Of a DNA stretch of 64,000 bases, positions 43,106 to 51,727 are shown one piece after another (within the stretch, counting starts at the first letter, position 1; each line of letters starts with the position of its first letter). Made by a program: the position numbers and the translations under genes. The stretch is from Actinopolymorpha pittospori (GTDB taxonomy: Bacteria > Actinomycetota > Actinomycetes > Propionibacteriales > Actinopolymorphaceae): positions 8,308,001-8,372,000 of the forward strand of contig NZ_JADBEM010000001.1 of the NCBI RefSeq assembly GCF_014873875.1. Direction: 5' to 3'. The notes under the pieces are model-generated. The model saw only the letters and a list, made by a program, of their open reading frames with translations, was not told the origin of the DNA and did no database searches.

Positions 43106-44185
43106 TTGACGTCTGAGTCCCGTGATCCCCTCGCCACCTTCCTGAGCACCGCGCGCGAGCAGCAGGTCTTCTCGGCGGCGGCCTGGTCGGTGGGCACCGT
43201 CGACGGCACCGCGAGTCGCGGCCTGCTCGGCACCCGGGCGTGGGGCGGCGACCCCGTGGACGCGGAGACGATCTGGGACCTCGCCTCGCTCACCAAGCCG
43301 ATCGTCGGGCTGGTCGTGATGGCCCTGCTGGAGCGGGGCCGGCTCGCCCTCACCGACCCGATCGCCCTGCACCTTCCGGTCTACGCGGACACGGACAAGG
43401 CCGACATCACCATCTGGCACCTGCTGACCCACACCTCGGGTATCCCGGGCGGCCAGCGTCTCTACCGCGACCACACCGACCCGACCAGCCTGTTGCGGGC
43501 GGTCCGCCAACTGCCGTTGCGCGCGGCGCCGGGCACCCAGGTCGAGTACAGCTCGCAGGGGTTCATGATTCTCGGCCTCATCGCCGAGGCCGCGTCCGGG
43601 CAGACGCTGGACGCGCTCGTGCGCCGGTACGTCGCGGAGCCGGTGGGCATGCCGCGACTGATGTACAACCCACCGGAGGAGGTCCGTCCACTCGCGGCCG
43701 CCACCGAGGAGTGCGGGTGGCGGGGCCGGCTGATCCAGGGCACCGTGCACGACGAGAACGCCGAGGTCCTGGGCGGCGTCGCCGCCCACGCCGGACTGTT
43801 CGCGACCCTGGACGACATCGAACGCCTGGGGCTCGCCCTGCTCCGCGAGGGTCAGGGCGAACACGGACGGCTCCTCGCCCCCCGAACCCTCGCGGTGATG
43901 ACGCGTCCGGCCACCGACCATCTCGACCCGCTGGATCATCGGCGTTCCCTCGCCTGGCAGGGCGCCGACATCCTCGGGACGGTACCCGGCGACCTGCTCA
44001 CGGCCGCCGCCTACGGCCATGCCGGCTTCACCGGCACCAGCCTGTGGGTCGACCCCACGCTCGGGTTCTACGCCGTCCTGCTCACCAACCGGGTCCATCC
44101 ACGCCGTGACTCGACCGCCATGCAGTGGGTCCGCCCGCGCTTCCACAACCTGGCTGTCACGAGCGTGCTCGAGCGCCGGGGCTGA
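43106..44185 (+). CDS. beta-lactamase-fold serine hydrolase with TTG start
   Basis: A 359-residue class C beta-lactamase/esterase-type protein with S61-L-T-K64 as the nucleophile motif, YSSQG as the Tyr motif, and a C-terminal GHAGFTGTSLWVDP in place of the KTG triad. No signal peptide is visible, so it should be cytoplasmic: an esterase, amidase or peptidase rather than a drug-resistance enzyme. AGGAG lies seven bases before a TTG, and no nearby ATG or GTG fits, so TTG is the likely initiator. It follows the glucarate-dehydratase-like gene by 85 bases. Confidence 0.83.
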   Translation: MTSESRDPLATFLSTAREQQVFSAAAWSVGTVDGTASRGLLGTRAWGGDPVDAETIWDLASLTKPIVGLVVMALLERGRLALTDPIALHLPVYADTDKADITIWHLLTHTSGIPGGQRLYRDHTDPTSLLRAVRQLPLRAAPGTQVEYSSQGFMILGLIAEAASGQTLDALVRRYVAEPVGMPRLMYNPPEEVRPLAAATEECGWRGRLIQGTVHDENAEVLGGVAAHAGLFATLDDIERLGLALLREGQGEHGRLLAPRTLAVMTRPATDHLDPLDHRRSLAWQGADILGTVPGDLLTAAAYGHAGFTGTSLWVDPTLGFYAVLLTNRVHPRRDSTAMQWVRPRFHNLAVTSVLERRG

Positions 44186-44189
44186 CGCG

Positions 44190-44894
44190 TCAGGCGTCCT
44201 TCCGCAGCGCCTGCCAGGCGCTGCGCCACAACGACACGACCTGCCACGCCGTCAGCGCCGTGGTGAGGAAGCCCAGCGCGGTGACGGGCCATGATTCGGC
44301 GGTGATCTGGCGGATCTCGGTGACGTTCACCACCTCCATCACCGTCGAGGATCCGGCCGAGAGCAGTAGCGAGGCTCCGCACAGCGCGACCAGGCCCGCG
44401 ACCACCGGCCGCACCGGCCAGGCCCGCCGAGCCGAGATCACGAACGCTCCTGCCGCCACCATGGCGGCGACTCCGCCGACGAGCCCGGCCCAGTCGGTGA
44501 GTCCGGAGAGGAAGCCGAGGTGCCAGCGACCCGACGGGAGTGGTCCAGGTGCCTTCGTGCTCCAGACCAGCCCCCAGGCGAGCACCATCACCGGCATCGA
44601 CAGCGCGAACAACGCCGCCGTTCGCCGTCCCTGCAGGGCGACCACTTCCGGCCGGTACGCCGCGACCACCGTGTCGACCGGGCCGCACTCCCGCACCGCC
44701 CTGGCCTCGGCCAGAACGGGTGGAACACCCGCACGCTGGTAGGCCTCGGCGGCGTCGAAGAGCCCGTCGGCGAGTTCGGTGGTGAGCTCGCGCCGGGTCG
44801 AGCGCGGCGCGTGCAGGCGGCGTTCGACACACCTGAGGTACGCCGCGATCGGCCCGTCGGAGGATCGCACCTCCGTCTCGAGGGTCGCCGTCAT
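44190..44894 (-). CDS. permease-prefix-domain membrane protein 2
   Basis: A 234-residue protein. Residues about 18-85 form a helical cytoplasmic prefix (YLRCVERRLHAPRSTRRELTTEL, then RAVRECGPVDTVVAAYRPE) as found at the N-terminus of macrolide-type permeases. Four membrane helices follow. It is a paralogue of the next upstream gene and starts on its stop (ATGA). The role is unknown, but the prefix is often regulated with PadR. Confidence 0.78.
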   Translation of the reverse strand: MTATLETEVRSSDGPIAAYLRCVERRLHAPRSTRRELTTELADGLFDAAEAYQRAGVPPVLAEARAVRECGPVDTVVAAYRPEVVALQGRRTAALFALSMPVMVLAWGLVWSTKAPGPLPSGRWHLGFLSGLTDWAGLVGGVAAMVAAGAFVISARRAWPVRPVVAGLVALCGASLLLSAGSSTVMEVVNVTEIRQITAESWPVTALGFLTTALTAWQVVSLWRSAWQALRKDA

Positions 44895-45694
44895 GGCGCG
44901 ACCGCCGACGCGGACCGAACGCCTGCGGCCGGCGTACGACCGAAGGCGAGACGCAGGGAACGGATCAGGGAGAGCGTCATCGAGCCTGTCGCCACGATGG
45001 TGACGGCCTCCACCAGCAGCCCGATCCAGGACCACGCGAACACCGCCATGGTGTCGCCGGGGTTGAGGACCGCCATCGCTGCCGAACAGGCCAACGTCAG
45101 GGCGAGAACCACCACGCCGAGCAGTCCGATCGCACCGGTCAACTTCCCGACCGACCAGCGCAGCCGCGCACCCGCGACGAAGAACGCCAGCGCCAGGAGC
45201 GCACAGCCACCGGCGGCGAGGCCAGCATAGGTGATCACGTCGGACAGCACCCAGACCGCGCGTGGGGCCGGGGTGTTCCACGCCCCGGCGAACATCCACG
45301 GGACGTCCCAGAGCAGGACGAGGCCCGGCATGAGGAGCGCGAGGAGCATCGAGGTCCGCCGCCCCTGCGAGGCCGCGAGCTCTGGTTGGTAGGCCGCGAC
45401 CAGGGCGTCGACCGGCCCGCACTCCCGGACGGCCCGGGCCTGCGCCGCCGCCACCGGAAGTCCGCTCCGGACGTGGGCCTCGGTCGCGTCGTGCAACCCG
45501 TCGGCGAGCTCACGCATCAGCCCCTGCCGGGTGCCGACCGGACCTCTGAGCCTTCGTCCGACGGTCCGGACGTAGGAGTCGACCGTGCTCAGGCGGTCGT
45601 CCGTCGGCCAGCCCTCCCCCACCGACGCACCGCTCGCCACGCCACGGCCCGTCAGGGTCGACAACCGGATCGACAACGCGCGCGGGCCGATCAC
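44891..45694 (-). CDS. permease-prefix-domain membrane protein 1
   Basis: A 267-residue protein with the same helical prefix (VDSYVRTVGRRLRGP, RAVRECGPVDALVAAYQPE) and four membrane helices. The GTG start overlaps the stop of padR as GTGA. It lacks the FtsX-like permease core, so the prefix appears as a stand-alone membrane-anchored module. Together the two genes may form a heterodimer; that is inference from the pairing. Confidence 0.78.
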   Translation of the reverse strand: MIGPRALSIRLSTLTGRGVASGASVGEGWPTDDRLSTVDSYVRTVGRRLRGPVGTRQGLMRELADGLHDATEAHVRSGLPVAAAQARAVRECGPVDALVAAYQPELAASQGRRTSMLLALLMPGLVLLWDVPWMFAGAWNTPAPRAVWVLSDVITYAGLAAGGCALLALAFFVAGARLRWSVGKLTGAIGLLGVVVLALTLACSAAMAVLNPGDTMAVFAWSWIGLLVEAVTIVATGSMTLSLIRSLRLAFGRTPAAGVRSASAVAP

Positions 45695-46014
45695 GAGTCG
45701 CTCCGCAGGACCCCACCGATCGCGCTGGTGAAGCGGCTCCAGTCGGCACGCTCGCGGACGAGTTCCTGCCGGCCCGCCCGGGTGAGCTGGTAGGTCCGGC
45801 GACGCCGACCGCCGACGATGCTCCAGTGGCCGGTGACGAACCGCGCGCGTTCGAGTCGCCGAAGCGCGGGATAGACACTGCCGGTCGGCAGGTCGAGCAC
45901 GCCGCCGCTGCGATCCTGCAGCGCCTCGATGATGGCGTAGCCGTGCAACGGCCCGTCCTCGAGAGTGGCGAGCAGCAGGGCGTCGAGGTGTCCGCGCACG
46001 ATATCGGCCTTCAC
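45691..46014 (-). CDS. PadR-family transcriptional regulator
   Basis: A 107-residue winged-helix protein with VRGHLDALLLATLEDGPLHGYAIIEAL, LDLPTGSVYPALRRLERARFV and GGRRRRTYQLTRAGRQEL, all PadR hallmarks. The GTG start has no recognisable ribosome binding site, so the mRNA may be leaderless. It heads an operon with two permease-prefix proteins and likely represses that operon. Confidence 0.92.
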   Translation of the reverse strand: MKADIVRGHLDALLLATLEDGPLHGYAIIEALQDRSGGVLDLPTGSVYPALRRLERARFVTGHWSIVGGRRRRTYQLTRAGRQELVRERADWSRFTSAIGGVLRSDS

Positions 46015-46214
46015 AAGTAAGCAGGCTACTCATCGACGCGCCGATCGTGAAGCCTCCTGGACCGACCCAGGAGAGCGTTCAGGGAGCACCCTGACGGGGA
46101 CTCAGGGTCCACCTGGTACCGGGAACTGGGGCGAAACCCGATTCCATGGGTAGACAGGCAACTCATAGAGTCGAGCCCAGTCAGCACCGTCGGCACCGAG
46201 ATCGGGGAGGTCAC

Positions 46215-46712
46215 GTGCAGCGGGCCAACATCACCGCGAGCCCTGGAACCGAGCGGGTCGCTACCCGCCGGCCCGGGGCCACCCTGTGGCTGTTGCGAGC
46301 CACCGCCACGCTGCATGGGTTGATGGTGGTCGCCCAGCCGATCCTCGCGGGCGTCTACCTGAGCGGCCAGTTCGACGCGCTCGAGCCCCACAGTGTCAAC
46401 GCCACCCTCATCTCGACCGTCTCCATGGTCCAGCTCGCGGCGAGCGTGCTCTACGCCTGGCCAGGCGGCGGCCGGGTGTGGCCGGCGGTGTTCAGTCTCG
46501 CGCTCTTCCTCGCGGAAGGGATGCAGATCGGCATGGGCTACACCGGCAATCTCGCCGTGCACATCCCACTCGGGGTGTCGGTGGTGACCGCCCAGATCGT
46601 CTTCGTGGTCTGGGTCCTGCGAGGCGGCGCCCGCCGCCCCCGCCGCCCCCGTCGCCGCGCTCTCCGGCCGACCGCCGAGCCCACCTCAGCGCGCATCACC
46701 CAGACCAGGTGA
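46215..46712 (+). CDS. four-helix membrane protein A beside the multicopper oxidase
   Basis: A 165-residue protein with four predicted helices. Histidines occur in helix 1 (ATLHGL), after it (EPHSVN) and in helix 4 (VHIPLGV), and the same three positions are kept in the next gene. GGGGAGG precedes GTG 46215. I do not recognise a named family. The His pattern, shared with the paralogue and next to an oxidase, could bind heme or metal; no CXXCH is present. Confidence 0.68.
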   Translation: MQRANITASPGTERVATRRPGATLWLLRATATLHGLMVVAQPILAGVYLSGQFDALEPHSVNATLISTVSMVQLAASVLYAWPGGGRVWPAVFSLALFLAEGMQIGMGYTGNLAVHIPLGVSVVTAQIVFVVWVLRGGARRPRRPRRRALRPTAEPTSARITQTR

Positions 46713-46718
46713 GGAAAC

Positions 46719-47165
46719 GTGACCATCTCGACCGACACACTCACCCCACCCGCGAAGACGGCGAGGAGACCACGGGCGAGCCTGTGGGCCCTGCGCATCA
46801 CGGCGATCCTGCATTCGCTGCTGATCTTCCTCCAGCCGGTCCTGGCCGGTGAGTACCTCGCCGGCGACCTCAACGCCATCGCCAACCACGAGACCAACGC
46901 GCACATGGTCACCGCCGCGGCGTTCGCCCAACTCGTCGCCGCGGTGTTCTACGGCTGGCGGGGCCGGGGCCGATGGTGGCCGGTCCTGCTGGCCGTGGGG
47001 CTCGAACTCGCCGAGGAGACGCAGAAGATCTTCGGGTACTCCCAGAACCTGCTCGTCCACATCCCCCTCGGGGTCACGTTGATCGCCACCCAGGTCCTTT
47101 TCACCGTCTGGCTGTTCGGGCCGCGCGCCCGCCAGGCCCGAGCACGCAGGGAGCGCCGCCGATGA
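46719..47165 (+). CDS. four-helix membrane protein B, paralogue of A
   Basis: A 148-residue protein that aligns by eye with the previous gene: QPVLAGEYLAGD versus QPILAGVYLSGQ, and identical VHIPLGV in the last helix. It has the same four helices and a basic C-terminus. GAGGAAA precedes GTG 46719, six bases after the previous stop, and its own stop overlaps the oxidase start as ATGA. Function unknown; coupled expression with the exported oxidase suggests a partner or electron-transfer role. Confidence 0.7.
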   Translation: MTISTDTLTPPAKTARRPRASLWALRITAILHSLLIFLQPVLAGEYLAGDLNAIANHETNAHMVTAAAFAQLVAAVFYGWRGRGRWWPVLLAVGLELAEETQKIFGYSQNLLVHIPLGVTLIATQVLFTVWLFGPRARQARARRERRR

Positions 47166-48763
47166 GCGCCTACCGACGTCCGTCCGCCGTGCGTCCCACC
47201 CTGTCGCGACGCGGTTTCCTGGGCATGGTCGGTGCCGCCGGCGCGGCCGTCGCCCTCGGCGCCTGCGGTCGGGACAGCACCGGCCAGACCGCCCAACTGT
47301 TGCCGAGTCGGGCATCCCTGCCGAAGCCGTACACCGTCCGGTTGCCGATCCCGCCGGTCAAGAAGCCCCTGCGCAGCGACGCGACGACCGACTACTACGA
47401 GGTCGTCCAGAAGGTGGCCGACGCGCGAATCCTGCCGGGCCTGCGGACGCCGATCCTGGGCTACGACGGCATCTTCCCCGGCCCCACCCTCATCAGCCGC
47501 AGTGGACGGCGCATCGTCGTACGCCACCGCAACGAGCTTCCGGTTCCGACCGTGGTCCACCTGCACGGCGGGCACACGCCGGCCAGTAGTGACGGCTACC
47601 CCATCGACCTGCTGCTGCCGAGTGCCGGGTGGAGTCCGGGGGCGAGCCACGCCTCGACCGGTCACGGGGCCGCCATGATGACCGGCGACGTGGCCAAGGG
47701 CCAGCGCGACTACACCTATCCGCTCGACCAGCGTGCCGCGACGTTGTGGTACCACGACCACCGGATGGACTTCACCGCTCCGCAGGTCTATCGCGGGCTC
47801 GCCGGCTTCCACCTCGTCCACGACGACGAGGAGGCGGCGCTGCCGCTGCCGAAGGGCGAGCGGGACATTCCGCTGATGATCTGCGACCGGGCGTTCGAGC
47901 ACGACGGGGCGTTCCGCTACCCCTCCCTCGACCGGGAGCTCCGCTCCACACCCGGCGTCGACGCCGACTTCATGGAGGGCGTGCTCGGTGACGTCATCCT
48001 CGTCAACGGCGCGCCGTGGCCCGAACTCGAGGTGGACGCCGCGCGCTACCGCTTCCGGATCCTGAACGCCTCGAACGCACGTCGCTACCAGTTCGCGCTG
48101 CGTACCGGCGACAGCACCTCTGTCCCGTTCGTCCAGGTCGGTGGCGACGGTGGTCTGCTCGAACGTTCCGTCGAACTGCAGTCGATCGTGGCCGCCCCGG
48201 CGGAGCGGTTCGACGTGGTGGTGGACTTCTCCGGATACCGGCCGGGCACCGTGGTGACGATGACGAACCAGTTGGGCAGCGGACCGACCGCGCGGGTGAT
48301 GCGCTTCCGGGTCACGCGCAAGGTCCGAGACGACTCGCGGGTGCCTGACCGGTTGAGCACCATCGAACGCCTGGATCCGGCCAAGGCCGTACACACCCGC
48401 GAGTGGCGGTTCGCGCGTGGCGTGATCAACGAGGAGCACAAGGGCTGGACCATCAACGGCAAGCCCTTCGACCCGCGCCGCATGGACGCCCGCCCGAGGC
48501 TGGGCGACATCGAGATCTGGCGCTTCACCGCCGACCTGCACCACCCGGTGCACATCCACCTCGACCCGTTCCAGGTGCTGCGACGAGGCAACCATTCGCC
48601 CAGCGACTCCGAGAGCGGCTGGAAGGACACCGTCGACCTCCGACCGACCGAGACCGTCGAGGTCGCCGTCCGGTTCACCGACCATCGCGGCGCGTTCATG
48701 TTGCACTGCCACAACCTCGAGCACGAGGACATGGCGATGATGGCGTCGTTCGCGACGGTGTGA
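47162..48763 (+). CDS. Tat-exported multicopper oxidase, lipoprotein-type
   Basis: A 533-residue copper oxidase of the CotA/bilirubin-oxidase-like three-cupredoxin group. A twin-arginine signal SRRGFLG (15-21) is followed by a hydrophobic stretch and an ALGAC lipobox at Cys35, so it is exported folded and anchored outside. Copper motifs are in order: VVHLHGGH, LWYHDHRM, HPVHIHLDPFQV and HCHNLEHEDMAMM with the type 1 copper cysteine and the axial Met region. Substrates may be phenols, metals or bilirubin-like compounds. It ends an operon with two four-helix proteins. Confidence 0.93.
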   Translation: MSAYRRPSAVRPTLSRRGFLGMVGAAGAAVALGACGRDSTGQTAQLLPSRASLPKPYTVRLPIPPVKKPLRSDATTDYYEVVQKVADARILPGLRTPILGYDGIFPGPTLISRSGRRIVVRHRNELPVPTVVHLHGGHTPASSDGYPIDLLLPSAGWSPGASHASTGHGAAMMTGDVAKGQRDYTYPLDQRAATLWYHDHRMDFTAPQVYRGLAGFHLVHDDEEAALPLPKGERDIPLMICDRAFEHDGAFRYPSLDRELRSTPGVDADFMEGVLGDVILVNGAPWPELEVDAARYRFRILNASNARRYQFALRTGDSTSVPFVQVGGDGGLLERSVELQSIVAAPAERFDVVVDFSGYRPGTVVTMTNQLGSGPTARVMRFRVTRKVRDDSRVPDRLSTIERLDPAKAVHTREWRFARGVINEEHKGWTINGKPFDPRRMDARPRLGDIEIWRFTADLHHPVHIHLDPFQVLRRGNHSPSDSESGWKDTVDLRPTETVEVAVRFTDHRGAFMLHCHNLEHEDMAMMASFATV

Positions 48764-48821
48764 GCACGGGGCGCGGCCGCGATCGTCCTGCTCGCCGGCA
48801 CCGCTGCCGGCATGTCGACCG

Positions 48822-50132
48822 CTAGCGAGACCGCGTGAGGGCGTGATGGACCTTGCGCACCGCCGCCGCGATGTCGTCGACGTCGGCGTCGGTGTAGCGC
48901 TCGTTCCAGGAGATCACCAGCAGCCGCTCCCCGATCAGCCGCTCCGCCTCCGGGCACAGGCCGACGTCATAGCGTGGCTCGACCCGAGCCGGTGGCACCT
49001 GGAGTGGGTAGCCCGACTGGCCGTAGGTACGCCGATCGGCCAGGACGGGCGTCCGGTACAGCGGCCGGTTCAGGTAACCACCGTTGGCCGGAATCCCTTC
49101 CGCCGCGAGCGCCTTGCCGTAGTCGTGGCAGGTCCCGCCGGCCAGCGCCGGGTCGACCACGAGGGGGTACTGCCAGTAGCTCATGCCGTCGTGGGGCGGC
49201 ACGGCGAGCCCAGCCAGTGACGCCAGTGCGGAGGTCAGTCGGCGCGCGCCGCCGCGACGGTCGTCCACCACGCCGGCCAGCTTGGGCAGCTGGGCGCGTG
49301 CGACCGCCGCCTGGAGTTCGGTCATGCGGTAGTTGGTGGACAGGAAGAGGTGCGTGCGCTCGTCGGTGTCGCGCGGCCAGCCCTTGTCGGCGAAGAGGCG
49401 CATCCTGCGCGCGAGTTCGGCGTCGGCGGTGACACACAGTCCGCCGTCGCCCGCGGTGATGTGCTTGGACTGTTGGAGGCTGAAGCACCCGATGTGCCCG
49501 ACCGTGCCGGCGAGCCGGCCGTCGGGACAGCGCGTGAGGTAGGCCTGGGCGCAGTCCTCGACGAGCAGGATCCCGTGCGCGTCGGCGAGCTCGCGGAGCG
49601 CGGCGACCGGGGCCGGGGAGCCGAACAGGTGGACGGCGAAAATCGCCCTGGTCCGTTCGGTGATGCACGCGCGGACCGACTCCACGTCGAGGTTCCCGGT
49701 GCGTGGGTCGACGTCGGCGAACACGGGTACGGCGTTCTGCATCAGCATCGGCAGCACGGTGCCGGCGTCGCTGATCGGCGTGGTGATGATCTCGTCACCG
49801 GGCTCGGGGTCGATCGCGCCGACCGCGAGGTGCAGCGCGGCCGTGCCCGAACTCGACGCGAGGGCGTGCTCGATCGCGTAGTAGTCGGCGAACTCGCCTT
49901 CCAGCCGGCGGGTCTCACCGCCCACCGTGCTGTTCAACTGGCCGGAGGCGAGCACCCGGGTGAGCGCCGCCAACTCCTCCGCTCCGAGGGTGCGACCACT
50001 CGCGTTGCCGACACTGGGGAAGGGCGTCGTGCGAACCGGAGCGCCACCGTCCAGGGCGAGGTTCTCGTTTCCCTGCTGGTTCGTGGACTGGTTCGTGGAC
50101 TGGTTCGTGGGCTTGCTCATGGGTTGGGTCAT
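48822..50132 (-). CDS. DegT/DnrJ/EryC1/StrS-family aminotransferase 1
   Basis: A 436-residue PLP enzyme of the sugar aminotransferase family. The Schiff-base lysine is K223 in SLQQSKHITAGDGG; other signatures are SSSGTAALHLAVGA, LVEDCAQAYL and NYRMTELQAAVARAQLPKL. It interconverts keto and amino groups on a sugar or cyclitol. An in-frame TNQS repeat makes the first 20 residues low-complexity. GAGGT precedes ATG 50132. It is divergent from a second DegT gene, with a shared operator between them. Biosynthesis or amino-sugar breakdown are both possible. Confidence 0.9.
   Translation of the reverse strand: MTQPMSKPTNQSTNQSTNQQGNENLALDGGAPVRTTPFPSVGNASGRTLGAEELAALTRVLASGQLNSTVGGETRRLEGEFADYYAIEHALASSSGTAALHLAVGAIDPEPGDEIITTPISDAGTVLPMLMQNAVPVFADVDPRTGNLDVESVRACITERTRAIFAVHLFGSPAPVAALRELADAHGILLVEDCAQAYLTRCPDGRLAGTVGHIGCFSLQQSKHITAGDGGLCVTADAELARRMRLFADKGWPRDTDERTHLFLSTNYRMTELQAAVARAQLPKLAGVVDDRRGGARRLTSALASLAGLAVPPHDGMSYWQYPLVVDPALAGGTCHDYGKALAAEGIPANGGYLNRPLYRTPVLADRRTYGQSGYPLQVPPARVEPRYDVGLCPEAERLIGERLLVISWNERYTDADVDDIAAAVRKVHHALTRSR
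50077..50112. repeat. three in-frame 12-bp repeats at the aminotransferase N-terminus
   Basis: TGGTTCGTGGAC (plus strand) is repeated three times, the last copy with one change. On the coding strand it encodes a repeated Thr-Asn-Gln-Ser just after the start. Such a repeat can vary in number without a frameshift. Confidence 0.85.
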
Positions 50133-50172
50133 GGCTACCTCACGGGATCTGGGTGACCGCTGGCCAGAACAA

Positions 50173-50202
50173 TCTATACGGTCTTGACCTAAAGTCGACC
50201 AA
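50173..50202 (-). promoter_or_regulatory. candidate promoter of DegT aminotransferase 1
   Basis: On the minus strand TTGGTC (50202-50197) and TATAGA (50178-50173) are separated by 18 bases. The palindromic operator at 50176-50193 fills the spacer and overlaps the -10, so a bound repressor would block the polymerase. Confidence 0.5.
50176..50193. promoter_or_regulatory. operator copy 1 of the TACGGTC-N2-GACCGTA palindrome
   Basis: ATACGGTCTTGACCTAAA: the left half is identical to the copy at 61635 and the right half is diverged after GACC. It lies between the two divergent aminotransferase genes. Confidence 0.7.
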
Positions 50203-50295
50203 CCGTCAAGCTCCTGGCAGGGAGTGGACCGGCCGAGACCCAACCGTCGGACACATGCCCTGCCCGTTCAGCCGACCAACGAGGTGACCCCACAG

Positions 50296-51534
50296 ATGGC
50301 AAGCACGCTCGCCCTCCACGGCGGAGAGCCGATCCGGACCCGCCCCTTCCCCGCCTGGCCGGCCGCGGCGGCCACAGACTCGGCCACGGACGCGGCCACG
50401 GACTCGACGGAGACCGAACTCCTCGACGTCCTGACCTCGGGCAGGTGGGGTAGCACGCACGGCACCCGGGTGACGGCGTTCGAGGAGGACTTCGCCCGCT
50501 ACCAGCAGGCGGCCCACTGCGTGTGCGTCTGCAACGGCACGCTCGCGCTGGTCGCCGCCCTGCGCGCCGCGGGTGTGGGAATCGGGGACGAGGTCGTCGT
50601 TCCGCCGTACACCTTCATCGCGAGCGCGGCGGCCGTGACCTTCGTGGGGGCGGTCCCGGTGTTCGCGGACGTCCAACCGGACACGCACCTGCTGGATCCC
50701 GTCGCGGCGGAGGCGGCCATCACGCCACGCACCCGCGCCGTGATGCCGGTCCACATCGCCGGCCGGCCCTGCGACATGGACGCGTTCACCGCGCTCGGCC
50801 GCACACACGGCATCGCCGTCATCGAGGATGCCGCCCAGGCCCATGGCGCGGAGTGGCGTGGCCGCCGCGTCGGGGCGATCGCCGACCTGGGGACGTTCAG
50901 CTTCCAGAGTTCGAAGAACATGAGTGCCGGTGAGGGCGGCGCCGTCGTCACGAACGACGATGGGCTGGCGGACCGGTTGTACTCCCTCGCCAACGTCGGC
51001 CGGGTCCGGGGCGGCGGGTGGTACCAACATGAGCACCTCGGCTACAACCTGCGGCTCACGGAGTTCCAGGCGGCGGTACTCGCCGGCCAGCTCCGCGACC
51101 ATCCCGACCAGCAGCACCGGCGCGAGAGCAACGCCACCTTGCTGGGTTCGCTGCTGGGTGAGCTCGACGGGGTGTGGCTGCCCTCCACCGACCCCTCGGT
51201 GACAGCGCACGGCCGGCACCTCTTCCTGGTCAGGCTGCCCGCCCTGGGCGCCGTCGGCCGCAGGGACGCCTTCGTCCGGGCGCTCGCCGCCGAGGGCATC
51301 CCCTGTTCGAGCGGGTACGTCGGTCTGCACCGCAACGCCGCGCTGCGTGCGGAGATCGCGAACCTCACCAAGCGGCTCGACCTGCCCTCCACCGAACCCT
51401 TCGTGCCCGTGACCGACCGGCTCGCCTCCGACACCGTGTGGTTGCCGCAGCCGACGATGCTCGGCACGCCGGAGGACGTGCACGACATCGCCGTCGCGTT
51501 CGAGAAGGTGCTCGCGCAGGCGGCCACGCTCTGA
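50296..51534 (+). CDS. DegT/DnrJ/EryC1/StrS-family aminotransferase 2
   Basis: A 412-residue PLP aminotransferase, only distantly similar to its divergent neighbour. The lysine is K207 in FQSSKNMSAGEGG, with CNGTLALVAALRAAGV, VIEDAAQAHGAEW and GYNLRLTEFQAAVLAGQL. The sequence is closer to the aminocyclitol/3-amino-5-hydroxybenzoate side of the family than to the sugar side, but this is a weak impression. GAGGTGA lies about eight bases before ATG 50296. A Thr/Ala-rich segment near residue 25-35 is low-complexity. Confidence 0.9.
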   Translation: MASTLALHGGEPIRTRPFPAWPAAAATDSATDAATDSTETELLDVLTSGRWGSTHGTRVTAFEEDFARYQQAAHCVCVCNGTLALVAALRAAGVGIGDEVVVPPYTFIASAAAVTFVGAVPVFADVQPDTHLLDPVAAEAAITPRTRAVMPVHIAGRPCDMDAFTALGRTHGIAVIEDAAQAHGAEWRGRRVGAIADLGTFSFQSSKNMSAGEGGAVVTNDDGLADRLYSLANVGRVRGGGWYQHEHLGYNLRLTEFQAAVLAGQLRDHPDQQHRRESNATLLGSLLGELDGVWLPSTDPSVTAHGRHLFLVRLPALGAVGRRDAFVRALAAEGIPCSSGYVGLHRNAALRAEIANLTKRLDLPSTEPFVPVTDRLASDTVWLPQPTMLGTPEDVHDIAVAFEKVLAQAATL

Positions 51535-51659
51535 GCCCGGGGCGGCGTCCGGTCGAGCAGACAGGGACGGTCGCCTGTCCGGCGCCCGCGTCCCGGCGCC
51601 GCCGCGTCCCCTCCGCGCGACGGCACCGGATCGCGGTGGTCAGCGTTCGTCAGCGTCCG

Positions 51660-51703
51660 TCAGGTCCTGACAGGACCTGTCAGGTCGGGTCAGGACCTGA
51701 CAG
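51660..51703. terminator. nested inverted repeats between convergent genes
   Basis: TCAGGTCCTGA (51660-51670) and TCAGGACCTGA (51690-51700) are an 11-bp inverted repeat; between them GACAGGACCTGTC is itself a palindrome. The cluster lies between the stop of aminotransferase 2 and the stop of the convergent secreted-protein gene, so termination is the likeliest role. Confidence 0.5.
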
Positions 51704-51727
51704 ACGCCGTCTGGTCCGCCTGGTTCC

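Noticed and set aside
43106..44185. Antibiotic-resistance beta-lactamase
   Set aside because: It has no signal peptide and lacks the KTG triad; a cytoplasmic esterase or peptidase is more likely.
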